A stretch of DNA of 35,908 nt, taken from IMG/VR virus record IMGVR_UViG_3300007734_000631, positions 1-35,908 of that record; one strand, written 5' to 3'. Position 1 is the stretch's first letter; every line of letters begins with the position of its first letter. The notes under the pieces are model-generated. The model did not search any database and had not been told where the DNA came from. It was given only the letters and a program-made list of their open reading frames with translations. Position numbers and translations under genes: made by a program. This stretch comes from a virus. Positions 6,821 through 13,121 of this stretch are shown one piece after another.

Positions 6821-7017
6821 TCCCTTGATGATTGGTTGTTGTTCAACTCCCACTCGTGGTACTGCTTGGATACCCTTGCGTAGACGCGCTCGTCATCCAG
6901 CATATGCATGAGTACTTTGCGGTGGTTGTTGGCATCGAACCGGTACTCCATTGCCTTTGCCGTGGCAATCATTGCCCAGCACAGTAGGCAGAATTCCGTG
7001 GTTGTGATTTCAATCAT
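6814..7017 (-). CDS. Unidentified 67-residue protein
   Basis: Last gene of the six-gene coupled set. The ATG overlaps the upstream stop (ATGA) and AAAGGAGATACG gives a good ribosome site. The first 25 residues are helical and rather hydrophobic (FCLLCWAMIATAKAM) with a C-x2-C pair; the rest is charged and ends in an Asn-rich tail. It could be a small membrane-associated protein or a compact soluble one. No family is recognised. Confidence 0.58.
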   Translation of the reverse strand: MIEITTTEFCLLCWAMIATAKAMEYRFDANNHRKVLMHMLDDERVYARVSKQYHEWELNNNQSSREG

Positions 7018-7229
7018 GTTCGTATCTCCTTTTGGTTAGTTTGTTTGAGGGTTGTGGGTGCGGCGGTGCTGGTAACGTATTGGTAGTTACCCTTCCCATA
7101 CTCTTGCACTATGCACCAGCCCTTGCGCTCTGCTTGGGCTTGCTCCTCCCCACACCACAGGCACAGGGGTACAAGGCGAGCCCTTGCGGGCGGGTCAATC
7201 TCATCACCACAGATGCGGCAGTCAGTCAT
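7014..7229 (-). CDS. DksA/TraR-like C4 zinc-finger protein
   Basis: A 71-residue protein with CRICG at residues 4-8 and CLWCG about 17 residues later, around IDPPARARLVP. This is the C-x2-C...C-x2-C layout of the C-terminal zinc finger of DksA/TraR proteins. Family members bind in the RNA polymerase secondary channel and change promoter choice, but the long coiled-coil of DksA is absent here, so only a short TraR-like or unrelated zinc protein is possible. Start at 7229 overlaps the upstream stop (ATGA). Confidence 0.6.
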   Translation of the reverse strand: MTDCRICGDEIDPPARARLVPLCLWCGEEQAQAERKGWCIVQEYGKGNYQYVTSTAAPTTLKQTNQKEIRT

Positions 7230-7414
7230 TTCATTTTCTCCTCTAGTAATATGTCGATGCACTTGTTCATATGCTTTCGCCCGTACTTGTTTTCGATATG
7301 CATGATTGACCTGAAAACTTCAGCACTTGCTCGTGCCCTTACTGGGTCGTAGTGGATAGCTACGATTGCCAGCCGCAAAATAATCCAATCTTCTTTACTC
7401 ATCAGCCATTTCAT
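7226..7414 (-). CDS. Unidentified 62-residue helical protein
   Basis: Start is set at MKWLMSKEDW because GGAGG lies six bases upstream and the ATG overlaps the previous stop; an ATG two codons earlier sits directly on the ribosome site. The protein is helical and basic (RLAIVAIHYDPVRARASAEVFRS, NKYGRKHMNKCIDILLEEKMK). Nothing specific is recognised. Confidence 0.58.
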   Translation of the reverse strand: MKWLMSKEDWIILRLAIVAIHYDPVRARASAEVFRSIMHIENKYGRKHMNKCIDILLEEKMK

Positions 7415-7608
7415 TTCCATCCTCCTTTGCTTTCAAGTTTCAATTTTTCCTCTTGCTTCTTCATACGGTATGAAGAATCGGTGTAGTTGGTTGGCGTGTC
7501 GTTGCGTGTGGTGCGCTTGGTTTGCACGAACTCAGTCCAGCCGTTGCACGAACTGCACGAATGCTTGTGTGCAAGTTGCTTGCGTTGTAACTTGTTAATA
7601 GTTGTCAT
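7411..7608 (-). CDS. Small basic protein with CSSC motif and embedded palindrome
   Basis: A 65-residue lysine-rich protein with CSSCNGW near residue 17 and a basic C terminus. Start overlaps the upstream stop (ATGA) with AAGGAG upstream. The dispersed palindrome (core 7460-7474) lies inside the gene and is read as Ser-Tyr-Arg-Met-Lys, a different frame from its reading in the gene at 653-793. This indicates that the DNA element and not the peptide is conserved. Confidence 0.58.
   Translation of the reverse strand: MTTINKLQRKQLAHKHSCSSCNGWTEFVQTKRTTRNDTPTNYTDSSYRMKKQEEKLKLESKGGWK
7460..7474. repeat. Dispersed palindrome copy 6
   Basis: Core TTCATAC-G-GTATGAA, located inside the small basic gene at 7411-7608. 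Confidence 0.9.
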
Positions 7609-7820
7609 GCTTGTTCTCCTTCAATTGCCGGTGAATCAGTGCAAACGCATACGATGCGCTCGAAACGTACGGGCGGGGTTTTATTTGTCACCCAATCAAG
7701 TGTGGTCGCAACTACGTTCTTGCCGGTGTGGGTGTAACTTTCCACACGCATGGGTTTGCCATGCACTTGGATGACTTGCCCGATGTGGTATTGGGCTTTG
7801 GGTATGAATGCGAATTTCAT
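7605..7820 (-). CDS. Unidentified 71-residue beta-rich protein
   Basis: Start chosen at MKFAFIPKAQYHIGQVIQV with AAGGAGAG upstream; longer in-frame starts lack a site. The repeated short strands (YHIGQVIQVHGKPMRVESYTHTG, NVVATTLDWV, RFERIVCVC) suggest a small SH3-like barrel. The last codons overlap the next gene. Function unknown. Confidence 0.58.
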   Translation of the reverse strand: MKFAFIPKAQYHIGQVIQVHGKPMRVESYTHTGKNVVATTLDWVTNKTPPVRFERIVCVCTDSPAIEGEQA

Positions 7821-7836
7821 GCTTGCTCTCCTTGTC

Positions 7837-8010
7837 TTATGAATGTGTGTAACCGTCAGTCTCAATACCTAACCACATACCGCACCACTGCACCATGATG
7901 CAGTCCCATCCCTGCTGTACCGTGCGGCGAAAGGCAAGATAGGTCATGCCTTGGTTGTCTTGCGTCCACTTGCGCTTGAGGGAAGCGCGTTGTTGCTTCG
8001 TTAGTTTCAT
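7837..8010 (-). CDS. Small basic protein, first gene of the six-gene operon
   Basis: A 57-residue protein starting MKLTKQQRASLKRKW, with GGAACCGAG upstream of the chosen ATG. The N-terminal half is basic and helical, the C-terminal half aromatic (GWDCIMVQWCGMWLGIE). Proteins of this look recur as hypothetical genes in tailed phages, to my recollection. It follows a structured leader (8032-8093). Function unknown. Confidence 0.6.
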   Translation of the reverse strand: MKLTKQQRASLKRKWTQDNQGMTYLAFRRTVQQGWDCIMVQWCGMWLGIETDGYTHS

Positions 8011-8031
8011 CTCGGTTCCTAGGTTGGTTGA

Positions 8032-8093
8032 CGATGGCGAGACTGCCATCGGGTAGAGAGACTGGGGTTGTTAGTTGCCCCCAATCCTCTACC
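8032..8093 (-). promoter_or_regulatory. Structured 5' leader of the six-gene operon
   Basis: Two hairpins can form in the presumed leader RNA. One has perfect 7-base arms CGATGGC/GCCATCG (8032-8038, 8045-8051) around a six-base loop. The other has arms GGTAGAG/CTCTACC (8052-8058, 8087-8093) enclosing an inner TGGGG/CCCCA pair. They adjoin with no gap, ending about 22 bases before the start codon. A role in mRNA stability or translation control is possible. Confidence 0.45.
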
Positions 8094-8105
8094 AGCTATA
8101 GTCTC

Positions 8106-8149
8106 TTTCGTTTAATTTGGTTTGGGTTATTTGGTTTCGTTTAATTTGG
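8106..8149. repeat. 15-base direct repeat pair upstream of the leader
   Basis: TTTCGTTTAATTTGG occurs at 8106-8120 and 8135-8149, a 29-base period. The pair lies where a promoter for the leftward six-gene operon would be expected. No consensus -35/-10 pair was found there. Confidence 0.7.
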
Positions 8150-8184
8150 CTGCGATAGTGTTTGTCGTTGACGCATCTCTCAAC

Positions 8185-8199
8185 TTCATACGGTATGAA
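8185..8199. repeat. Dispersed palindrome copy 7
   Basis: Core TTCATAC-G-GTATGAA, about 36 bases upstream (leftward sense) of the 15-base direct repeat pair. Confidence 0.9.
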
Positions 8200-8623
8200 C
8201 TCTCACGAATCCAACCATACAAAATCAACTCGTCTTCCTAGCAGGGGTTGGTGTGTGTCCGGCGGTGGCTCTAAGGTCTGCTTTGGGTTTCCCCAAGACT
8301 GATGTCCCCATATATAAATGAGCGGCACTTTCCACACACATACTCTGCATTAGGGTTGTTGCGCGTTTCCGCGCATTGCACCCCACACATTTAGGCAGAT
8401 GGGTAGAGAAAATAAAAAGTAAAAACAAAAATCTCTACCCTTTGCATTGACTTGCGCTTTGCTATCACTCTTCGGAACCGCACGGGTTCACTACTCGCTA
8501 CACCACAAAGTGCGCCGACTGACTACGGCACGCCTATTCACTCAGGGAGATATCACACAGCATCATGTATCGTGGGCTTCGCAATCCATCCTATACATAA
8601 CACCGATTCCTTCTATGTAGCTT

Positions 8624-8640
8624 CTAGTCACGATGACTAG
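8624..8640. repeat. Inverted repeat CTAGTCA-CGA-TGACTAG
   Basis: A perfect 7-base inverted repeat with a three-base centre, different in sequence from the dispersed palindrome, seen once. Confidence 0.7.
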
Positions 8641-8706
8641 CGGCGGTTTGGTTCATGCGCTTGTGAGGCGCATCGGTCTACGGATTGTTAAAGAGCGGCG
8701 GTTTAG

Positions 8707-8733
8707 GCAATCTTCATACGGTATGAAGTTGCC
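8707..8733. repeat. Dispersed palindrome copy 8 with extended arms
   Basis: Core TTCATAC-G-GTATGAA at 8713-8727. Outside it GGCAA and TTGCC continue the pairing with a single bulged T, giving the longest possible hairpin of the set. Confidence 0.88.
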
Positions 8734-9256
8734 GATGTTGTGTGGACTACGATGCTTCCGACACGCCCCAATTATATGCGGTTTCGGGGTTCTTGTCAAG
8801 TTAGTTATGGGTGGTTTGGTGTGATGTTTTTGGGGTATTTGCAGGGGTAAATGTAGGGGTGTGTAGTATGTGGAGAGTAAGCAAGGGTGAAGGAATGCAA
8901 TGTCTCAAATATTTCGTAATATTCTTGAGGGTGGAATAAAAGAAAAGTCAATGGTGGCGCGGGGTTAGCGCGATTTTTTTGATACTATTCTAATATTCTT
9001 GGTTTTTGGGATTTTGAGCGAGACAAAACGAGAACGCGAAAATAACCAAAAACAACAACCTATAACAACGCGTTTGTATGTTTAGTAAAAAACAGGAAAA
9101 ATTTTAGGTTGGCTTATATATATATTTTAGAGAATAATAGAATAATAGGGGTATTTCCCTGCCTAAGTCCTTGATTTATAAGGTTTTTGTTTTATTCTCG
9201 GATGCAGAATAATACGGAATATTTGAGAGGTAATACGTGCTTATTACAGCTTGAAC

Positions 9257-9271
9257 TTCATACCGTATGAA
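9257..9271. repeat. Dispersed palindrome copy 9
   Basis: Core TTCATAC-C-GTATGAA with arms extended to ten bases (AAC and GTT on the outside). Confidence 0.9.
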
Positions 9272-9298
9272 GTTGCTCTATCTTTACACGGCCTCATC

Positions 9299-9314
9299 TT
9301 CATACTGGTATGAA
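9299..9314. repeat. Dispersed palindrome copy 10, two-base centre
   Basis: TTCATAC-TG-GTATGAA: the only copy with a two-base spacer, 28 bases from copy 9. It may be a weak or altered site. Confidence 0.85.
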
Positions 9315-9390
9315 GTTTGTCAAGCTGATGCAAGCTGCGGGGGTATGCACTATGTGTGGCATAAGTCAATGCTACTAAGTGCGGCCCGCT

Positions 9391-9410
9391 TTTAGGAAAC
9401 AGTTATCAGG
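9391..9410 (+). repeat. Second dispersed motif, copy next to palindrome 11
   Basis: TTTAGGAAACAGTTATCAGG, preceded by GCGGCCCGC (9381-9389). Related copies are at 9500-9519 and, on the minus strand, 3117-3132 (GGAAACAGTTATCAGG). Confidence 0.8.
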
Positions 9411-9421
9411 AGCAAATTAAC

Positions 9422-9436
9422 TTCATACTGTATGAA
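9422..9436. repeat. Dispersed palindrome copy 11
   Basis: Core TTCATAC-T-GTATGAA; arms extend to eleven bases (TAAC and GTTA outside the core), the longest uninterrupted arms. Confidence 0.9.
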
Positions 9437-9499
9437 GTTATAACAACTACCGCCACACATACTACACACCCCACCAGATATAGCTATGTGCAGCCAGCG

Positions 9500-9519
9500 T
9501 TTAGGATACAGTTATCAGG
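9500..9519 (+). repeat. Second dispersed motif, copy 2
   Basis: TTTAGGATACAGTTATCAGG, one base different from the copy at 9391-9410, preceded by AGCCAGCG. Confidence 0.8.
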
Positions 9520-9568
9520 GGTTTTTGGTAGATTACGAGGGCTTTATGTGTTGGGTAATGAAGCGGAA

Positions 9569-9584
9569 CACCATGTTCATGGTG
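9569..9584. repeat. Inverted repeat CACCATG-TT-CATGGTG
   Basis: Perfect 7-base arms around TT, in the control region, followed by a GGGC-AA-GCCC element. Confidence 0.7.
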
Positions 9585-9609
9585 CCGCCGGGCAAGCCCG
9601 TGTAGCAAC

Positions 9610-9624
9610 TTCATACAGTATGAA
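9610..9624. repeat. Dispersed palindrome copy 12
   Basis: Core TTCATAC-A-GTATGAA, the only copy with A at the centre on this strand; arms extend to ten bases. Confidence 0.9.
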
Positions 9625-9716
9625 GTTAGCAGGTGTTGGCACTACACGCCGCACGCCGCGTAGCGTGAGATGGCCCGCTGACAAACGAGCGGCCCGCATT
9701 AGATACAGGTCTCAAA

Positions 9717-9769
9717 GGCCCAAGAATTTTGGGCCAAAAAAAACCCCCTCCGATTTCTCAGAGGGGGTT
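9717..9769 (-). terminator. Double hairpin terminator of the 177-residue gene
   Basis: On the minus strand a perfect 9-base stem (AACCCCCTC/GAGGGGGTT, 9742-9750 and 9761-9769, ten-base loop) is followed by eight T residues (9736-9743 on the complement). A second 7-base hairpin GGCCCAA/TTGGGCC (9717-9735) follows. It lies 22 bases past the stop of the gene at 9791 and is a strong intrinsic terminator. Confidence 0.88.
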
Positions 9770-9774
9770 CGAAC

Positions 9775-9789
9775 TTCATACGGTATGAA
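9775..9789. repeat. Dispersed palindrome copy 13
   Basis: Core TTCATAC-G-GTATGAA, wedged between the stop codon of the 177-residue gene and its terminator. Confidence 0.9.
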
Positions 9790-9790
9790 G

Positions 9791-10324
9791 TTATTTGATT
9801 TCCGCGCCCATCGCGGTCAACCATGAGGCAATGCACGTATGCAAACTACCTTTGTCGTCGTCATACTCGGCTTGCACTACTTCAATCATGCCCTTGAATT
9901 CAGCATGGTTAAATGCTTTCAACATGAGGCTTTCCAGAGTCGCCTTGCCCTTGCCCGCGCCACCTTTGCCCTTTTTGGCATCGGTGCGCGACTTGTTCCA
10001 GTCAGTGATAGGTTTGCCAGTCGCTACCGCCTCACGAAACGTGGTCAGGTAGTTGTTAGCAGTCCCGCTCGCCAGTCCCGCGCCCGTCAGCGTGGCGTGG
10101 AAGTCGATAGCGGTAGCGTCCTTGCGGCGGTCGCCAACCTTAACCACGCCAGCCTCACGCATGGTGGTGACCAATGCGTTAACACCAGCCATCGCCGTTT
10201 CCTGCGCCTTGCTAGCCTCAAGAGACGCAAGGCAGAACTGCGCGGCCTGCACACCATAGTTACCCATAGTGACCACAGCGCGAGTTGCAGAAGAAACGGC
10301 AGAGAGTTTTGCTTTCGTTGTCAT
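9791..10324 (-). CDS. Unidentified 177-residue protein flanked by palindromes
   Basis: Start chosen at MTTKAKLSAVSSATRAVV because AAAGGAACT lies upstream. The N-terminal 80 residues are Ala-rich helices. The middle part (ATAIDFHATLTGAGLASGTANNYLTTFREAVATGK) has the look of a helical DNA-binding or SAM-like domain as found at the N terminus of tyrosine recombinases, but no recombinase catalytic domain follows. A Lys/Gly linker (KKGKGGAGKGK) and a C-terminal helical segment complete it. It is transcribed alone, ends in a strong terminator, and has a palindrome on each side. It is therefore a candidate regulator; that is inference. Confidence 0.68.
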   Translation of the reverse strand: MTTKAKLSAVSSATRAVVTMGNYGVQAAQFCLASLEASKAQETAMAGVNALVTTMREAGVVKVGDRRKDATAIDFHATLTGAGLASGTANNYLTTFREAVATGKPITDWNKSRTDAKKGKGGAGKGKATLESLMLKAFNHAEFKGMIEVVQAEYDDDKGSLHTCIASWLTAMGAEIK

Positions 10325-10448
10325 GATAGTTCCTTTAGGAAAACATCGCACATGGACAATGCGCCATGTGAACGATGCATCGGGTATATCAACTCCCGAT
10401 AACTGAAATGTACGCCACCTATAACATCTTTGCACGACATAGCGCATT

Positions 10449-10463
10449 TTCATACGGTATGAA
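10449..10463. repeat. Dispersed palindrome copy 14
   Basis: Core TTCATAC-G-GTATGAA, about 125 bases upstream of the start of the 177-residue gene, near its likely promoter. It is the last copy before the virion genes. Confidence 0.9.
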
Positions 10464-10516
10464 GTTAAATATAGATAACGCTACAGGGCGACCCCATACC
10501 CCCTTTTTGGCTTTAG

Positions 10517-10590
10517 GGGTGGTGAGGGGGGTCGGGGGGTGGAATTTGCACAGTCAATCCTTCATTTTTAGAAATGACCCCCCTCCCCCC
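10517..10590. other. G-rich / C-rich inverted block in the divergent intergenic region
   Basis: Runs of 4, 6 and 6 G (10516-10539) on the plus strand are followed 40 bases later by two runs of 6 C (10578-10590). GAGGGGGGTC (10524-10533) and GACCCCCCTC (10576-10585) are a perfect 10-base inverted repeat. Both strands could form G-quadruplex-like structures. It lies between the divergent transcription units; no gene is seen from 10325 to 10825. Confidence 0.7.
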
Positions 10591-10712
10591 TATATTTTTT
10601 CCAACAAAATTTGTTTTATTCATCCATATAAAACACCCCCCGGTGTCTTTCAAAACTCCAAACCCCCCACCCCTATATTTCTAAAAATCCCACACCCTAT
10701 ATAACTTTGTGC

Positions 10713-10741
10713 TATATTGATTGTGTTGGTTCTCCCAACAC
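10713..10741 (+). promoter_or_regulatory. Possible -10 box and 5'-end hairpin before the terminase genes
   Basis: TATATT at 10713-10718, preceded by TGTGC, could be a -10 element; no good -35 is present. About five bases downstream begins GTGTTGGTTCTCCCAACAC (10723-10741), a perfect 7-base hairpin that would sit at the very 5' end of the transcript, a position known to stabilise mRNAs. A later CCGG-rich hairpin with a T run (10771-10794) may be an attenuator. Confidence 0.35.
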
Positions 10742-10825
10742 CCCCTTCTTAACCGGAATGCAAAACATCCCCGGTAAGAAATCCCGGTGTTTTTATGCGC
10801 CGTGCCTTGCCTGCTTTGTCGTTGT

Positions 10826-11563
10826 ATGACCATACTGATTACGCCGGAACTGAACGTACCACCACCCTTCCGCATGACGGGGGATGAAATCATGGACTTG
10901 CATGAGCGCACTGCCCGTGCATTTGGAACCGTACAGTTCCTGCAAGCTAATGGTTTAGACGACGAAGACGCAGCACCCACCGAAGTTGACCGCAAAGAAG
11001 CACGGGCGTTGTTCATGGACAGCCCCACTGCTGAACCTGAGATTCGCACTCCGGGTAAAGCCCTGATGTTGCGGGCTATGCTGACCGAGTACGACATCGA
11101 CGTTGTGCGCAACGCAGGTCAGGTACGTAGGTACATCCAGTTGAAGCTCTTGGAGATGACGGACTCCAAGAAAGAGAACATCCAGCTAAAGGCGTTGGAG
11201 ATGCTGGGCAAGATGACCGACGTTGGCGCGTTCACTGAGCGTGTGGAAATCAACGTCACGCACCGCAGCACTGAAGAACTTGAGAACGAGTTGGCCTCCA
11301 AGCTGGCGGTCTACATGGGCGACATCATTGATGTGGAGAGCAAGGACTTCGATGAATACACCGACACCAACTCTAACTACGACCCACTCCCGCAAGCCCC
11401 TGCTGTACAGATGATTGACCTTGACGAAGAGTTGGGGTTCAGTGGTGGTGAGATGGAAGAGGGGGAAGTCGGAAAGTTTGGGGAAGTCAGGGGGTTTGAA
11501 GGGGAGTTTGAAGAAGTTAAGGGGTTTGATAAGGTAGTCAGGGGATTCAATGAACCTGCGTGA
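10826..11563 (+). CDS. terS: Terminase small subunit (probable)
   Basis: Directly precedes and overlaps the large terminase gene, the normal place for the DNA-recognising small subunit. The protein is about 245 residues, helical, with RYIQLKLLEMTDSKKENIQLKALEMLGKMTDVGAFTE-type repeats in the centre, which resemble small subunits of marine and freshwater short-tailed phages. The C-terminal 80 residues are acidic and end in imperfect repeats of GxFGEVxGFEGEFEEVKGF type. The start is uncertain: ATG at 10826 has no clear ribosome site, and a GTG at 10787 or ATG at 10874 are alternatives. Confidence 0.65.
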   Translation: MTILITPELNVPPPFRMTGDEIMDLHERTARAFGTVQFLQANGLDDEDAAPTEVDRKEARALFMDSPTAEPEIRTPGKALMLRAMLTEYDIDVVRNAGQVRRYIQLKLLEMTDSKKENIQLKALEMLGKMTDVGAFTERVEINVTHRSTEELENELASKLAVYMGDIIDVESKDFDEYTDTNSNYDPLPQAPAVQMIDLDEELGFSGGEMEEGEVGKFGEVRGFEGEFEEVKGFDKVVRGFNEPA

Positions 11564-13112
11564 CCACTTGAAGAACCCGGCGGTGATTGAGCGCATACAG
11601 CAGCTTACGCCGGAGCAACTCAAAGCCTTGGTCAAGAGGTTCCCGCATGACGAGCAGTCGGCGGTCATGGACATTCTGGGGGAACTGCGTACCCGACAAG
11701 TGCGGGCGGTGGCCTCCGAGGACTTTATGACGTTTGTCAGAGAGATGTGGCCTACGTTTATTGGGGGTCGGCATCACATTCGGATGGCCCAAGCCTTTGA
11801 AGAAGTGGCCCGAGGGGAATGTAAACGCCTCATCATCAACATGCCACCCCGGCATACCAAGTCAGAGTTTGCTTCCTTCCTCCTCCCAGCATGGTTTTTG
11901 GGGAAATACCCCCACAAAAAGGTCATTCAGACCTCCCACACGGCTGAACTAGCCACTGGATTTGGTCGAAAAGTACGTAACTTGGTGGATTCCACCCCCT
12001 ACAAACGCATTTTTCCCGCTATCGAACTGCAAACTGACTCCAAAGCGGCGGGCCGGTGGAACACAAACTTCGGCGGGGACTATTTCGCTATCGGTGTGGG
12101 CGGTGCGGTGACCGGAAAAGGCGCTGACATCCTCATTATTGACGACCCACACTCCGAACAAGAGGCTGCGATAGGCGCGTACAACCCCGAGGTGTACGAC
12201 AAAGTGTACGAGTGGTACACATCCGGCCCTCGGCAGCGTCTGCAACCGGGTGGAGCCATCATTATTGTGATGACGCGCTGGTCATTGAGGGATTTGACCG
12301 CCCAAGTGCTGAAATCAGCGGCCCAAAGGAGCGGCGAAGAGTGGAAAGTCATTGAATTTCCAGCCATTTTGCCCAATGAGACCGCACTTTGGCCTGAATT
12401 TTGGAACCTTGATGAGTTATTGGCCCTGCGCAATGAGCTTCCAAGCGGCAAATGGATGGCTCAGTACCAGCAGCAGCCCACTTCGGACACAAACGCCATC
12501 ATCAAGCGCGAATGGTGGAAGTGGTGGGAGGGAGACAACCCTCCGGTGTGCGAATTTACGATTCAAGCGTGGGATACGGCGCATGAGGTCAAGAAAGTCA
12601 ACGACTACTCGGCCTGTTCTACGTGGGGGGTCTTCTACAACGACGAGGACAAGCACCTGCCCAACATCATCTTGCTGAATGCGTTCAAGAAGCGGCTGGA
12701 GTTCCCCGATTTGAAGAAACGGGCGTATGAGGAATGGGAAGAATGGAACCCGGACTCCTTCCTTGTGGAGAAGAAAGCCTCTGGCGCTCCGCTCATCCAA
12801 GAATTCCGTGCAATGGGCATCCCCGTGCAGGAATACAGCCCCGGCAAGGGCCAAGACAAGATAAGCAGGCTGAACTCCGTCTCGGATTTGTTCGCCTCGG
12901 GTAAAGTATGGGCTCCTCGTACCCGTTGGGCTGAGGAGTTAGTGGATGAAGTGGCAGCGTTCCCATCAGGGGAGCATGATGACTTGGTGGACTCCATGAC
13001 GCTGGCACTGATGCGGTTTAGACAAGGTGGCTACTTACGCTTGCCGTCAGACGAGCAAGACCCGATTCAGTACTTCAAAAGCCATCGCGGCGCAAAGTAC
13101 TACACAGTTTAA
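11550..13112 (+). CDS. terL: Terminase large subunit
   Basis: A 520-residue packaging motor. The ATPase domain has the Walker A-like MPPRHTKSE at residues 98-106, Walker B ILIIDDP at 194-200 and a coupling motif MTRW at 241-244. The RNase H-like nuclease domain begins at IQAWDTAHE (Asp 342, Asp 352) and ends with HDDLVDS at 476-482 carrying the last metal-binding acids. Full family length. It pumps DNA into the prohead through the portal and cuts genome ends. The start overlaps the small-subunit stop by 14 bases, with AGGGG upstream. Confidence 0.95.
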   Translation: MNLRDHLKNPAVIERIQQLTPEQLKALVKRFPHDEQSAVMDILGELRTRQVRAVASEDFMTFVREMWPTFIGGRHHIRMAQAFEEVARGECKRLIINMPPRHTKSEFASFLLPAWFLGKYPHKKVIQTSHTAELATGFGRKVRNLVDSTPYKRIFPAIELQTDSKAAGRWNTNFGGDYFAIGVGGAVTGKGADILIIDDPHSEQEAAIGAYNPEVYDKVYEWYTSGPRQRLQPGGAIIIVMTRWSLRDLTAQVLKSAAQRSGEEWKVIEFPAILPNETALWPEFWNLDELLALRNELPSGKWMAQYQQQPTSDTNAIIKREWWKWWEGDNPPVCEFTIQAWDTAHEVKKVNDYSACSTWGVFYNDEDKHLPNIILLNAFKKRLEFPDLKKRAYEEWEEWNPDSFLVEKKASGAPLIQEFRAMGIPVQEYSPGKGQDKISRLNSVSDLFASGKVWAPRTRWAEELVDEVAAFPSGEHDDLVDSMTLALMRFRQGGYLRLPSDEQDPIQYFKSHRGAKYYTV

Positions 13113-13121
13113 GGACACGAT

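Larger units (their letters stand above)
8150..9735. other. Gene-poor control region with palindromes and AT-rich core
   Basis: About 1.6 kb without a convincing gene. It holds six of the fourteen dispersed palindromes, two other inverted repeats (8624-8640 and 9569-9584), three related cassettes of the form GCGGCCCGC plus TTTAGGATACAGTTATCAGG (9381-9410, 9491-9519, 9689-9718), and an AT-rich stretch at about 8900-9240. That stretch contains repeated AATATTC/GAATAAT elements and a TA run at 9112-9125. Clustered repeats beside an AT-rich segment are typical of replication origins and partition or packaging control sites; no initiator gene is identified, so the role is inference. Confidence 0.5.

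Noticed and set aside
8090-8120. T7/SP6-like promoter (GACTATAG on the minus strand)
   Set aside because: Only one copy in the window, poor match outside the core, and no single-subunit RNA polymerase gene seen.
8941-8980. Intrinsic terminator GCGC...GCGC followed by seven T
   Set aside because: The stem is only four bases and no plus-strand transcript is known to reach it.
9488-9826. Rightward open frame in the control region
   Set aside because: It consists of repeat cassettes and palindromes and runs through the terminator, with no ribosome site.
710-10463. CRISPR array or REP-type mobile element
   Set aside because: Copies are widely and irregularly spaced, with no unique spacers and no cas or transposase (RAYT) gene in view.
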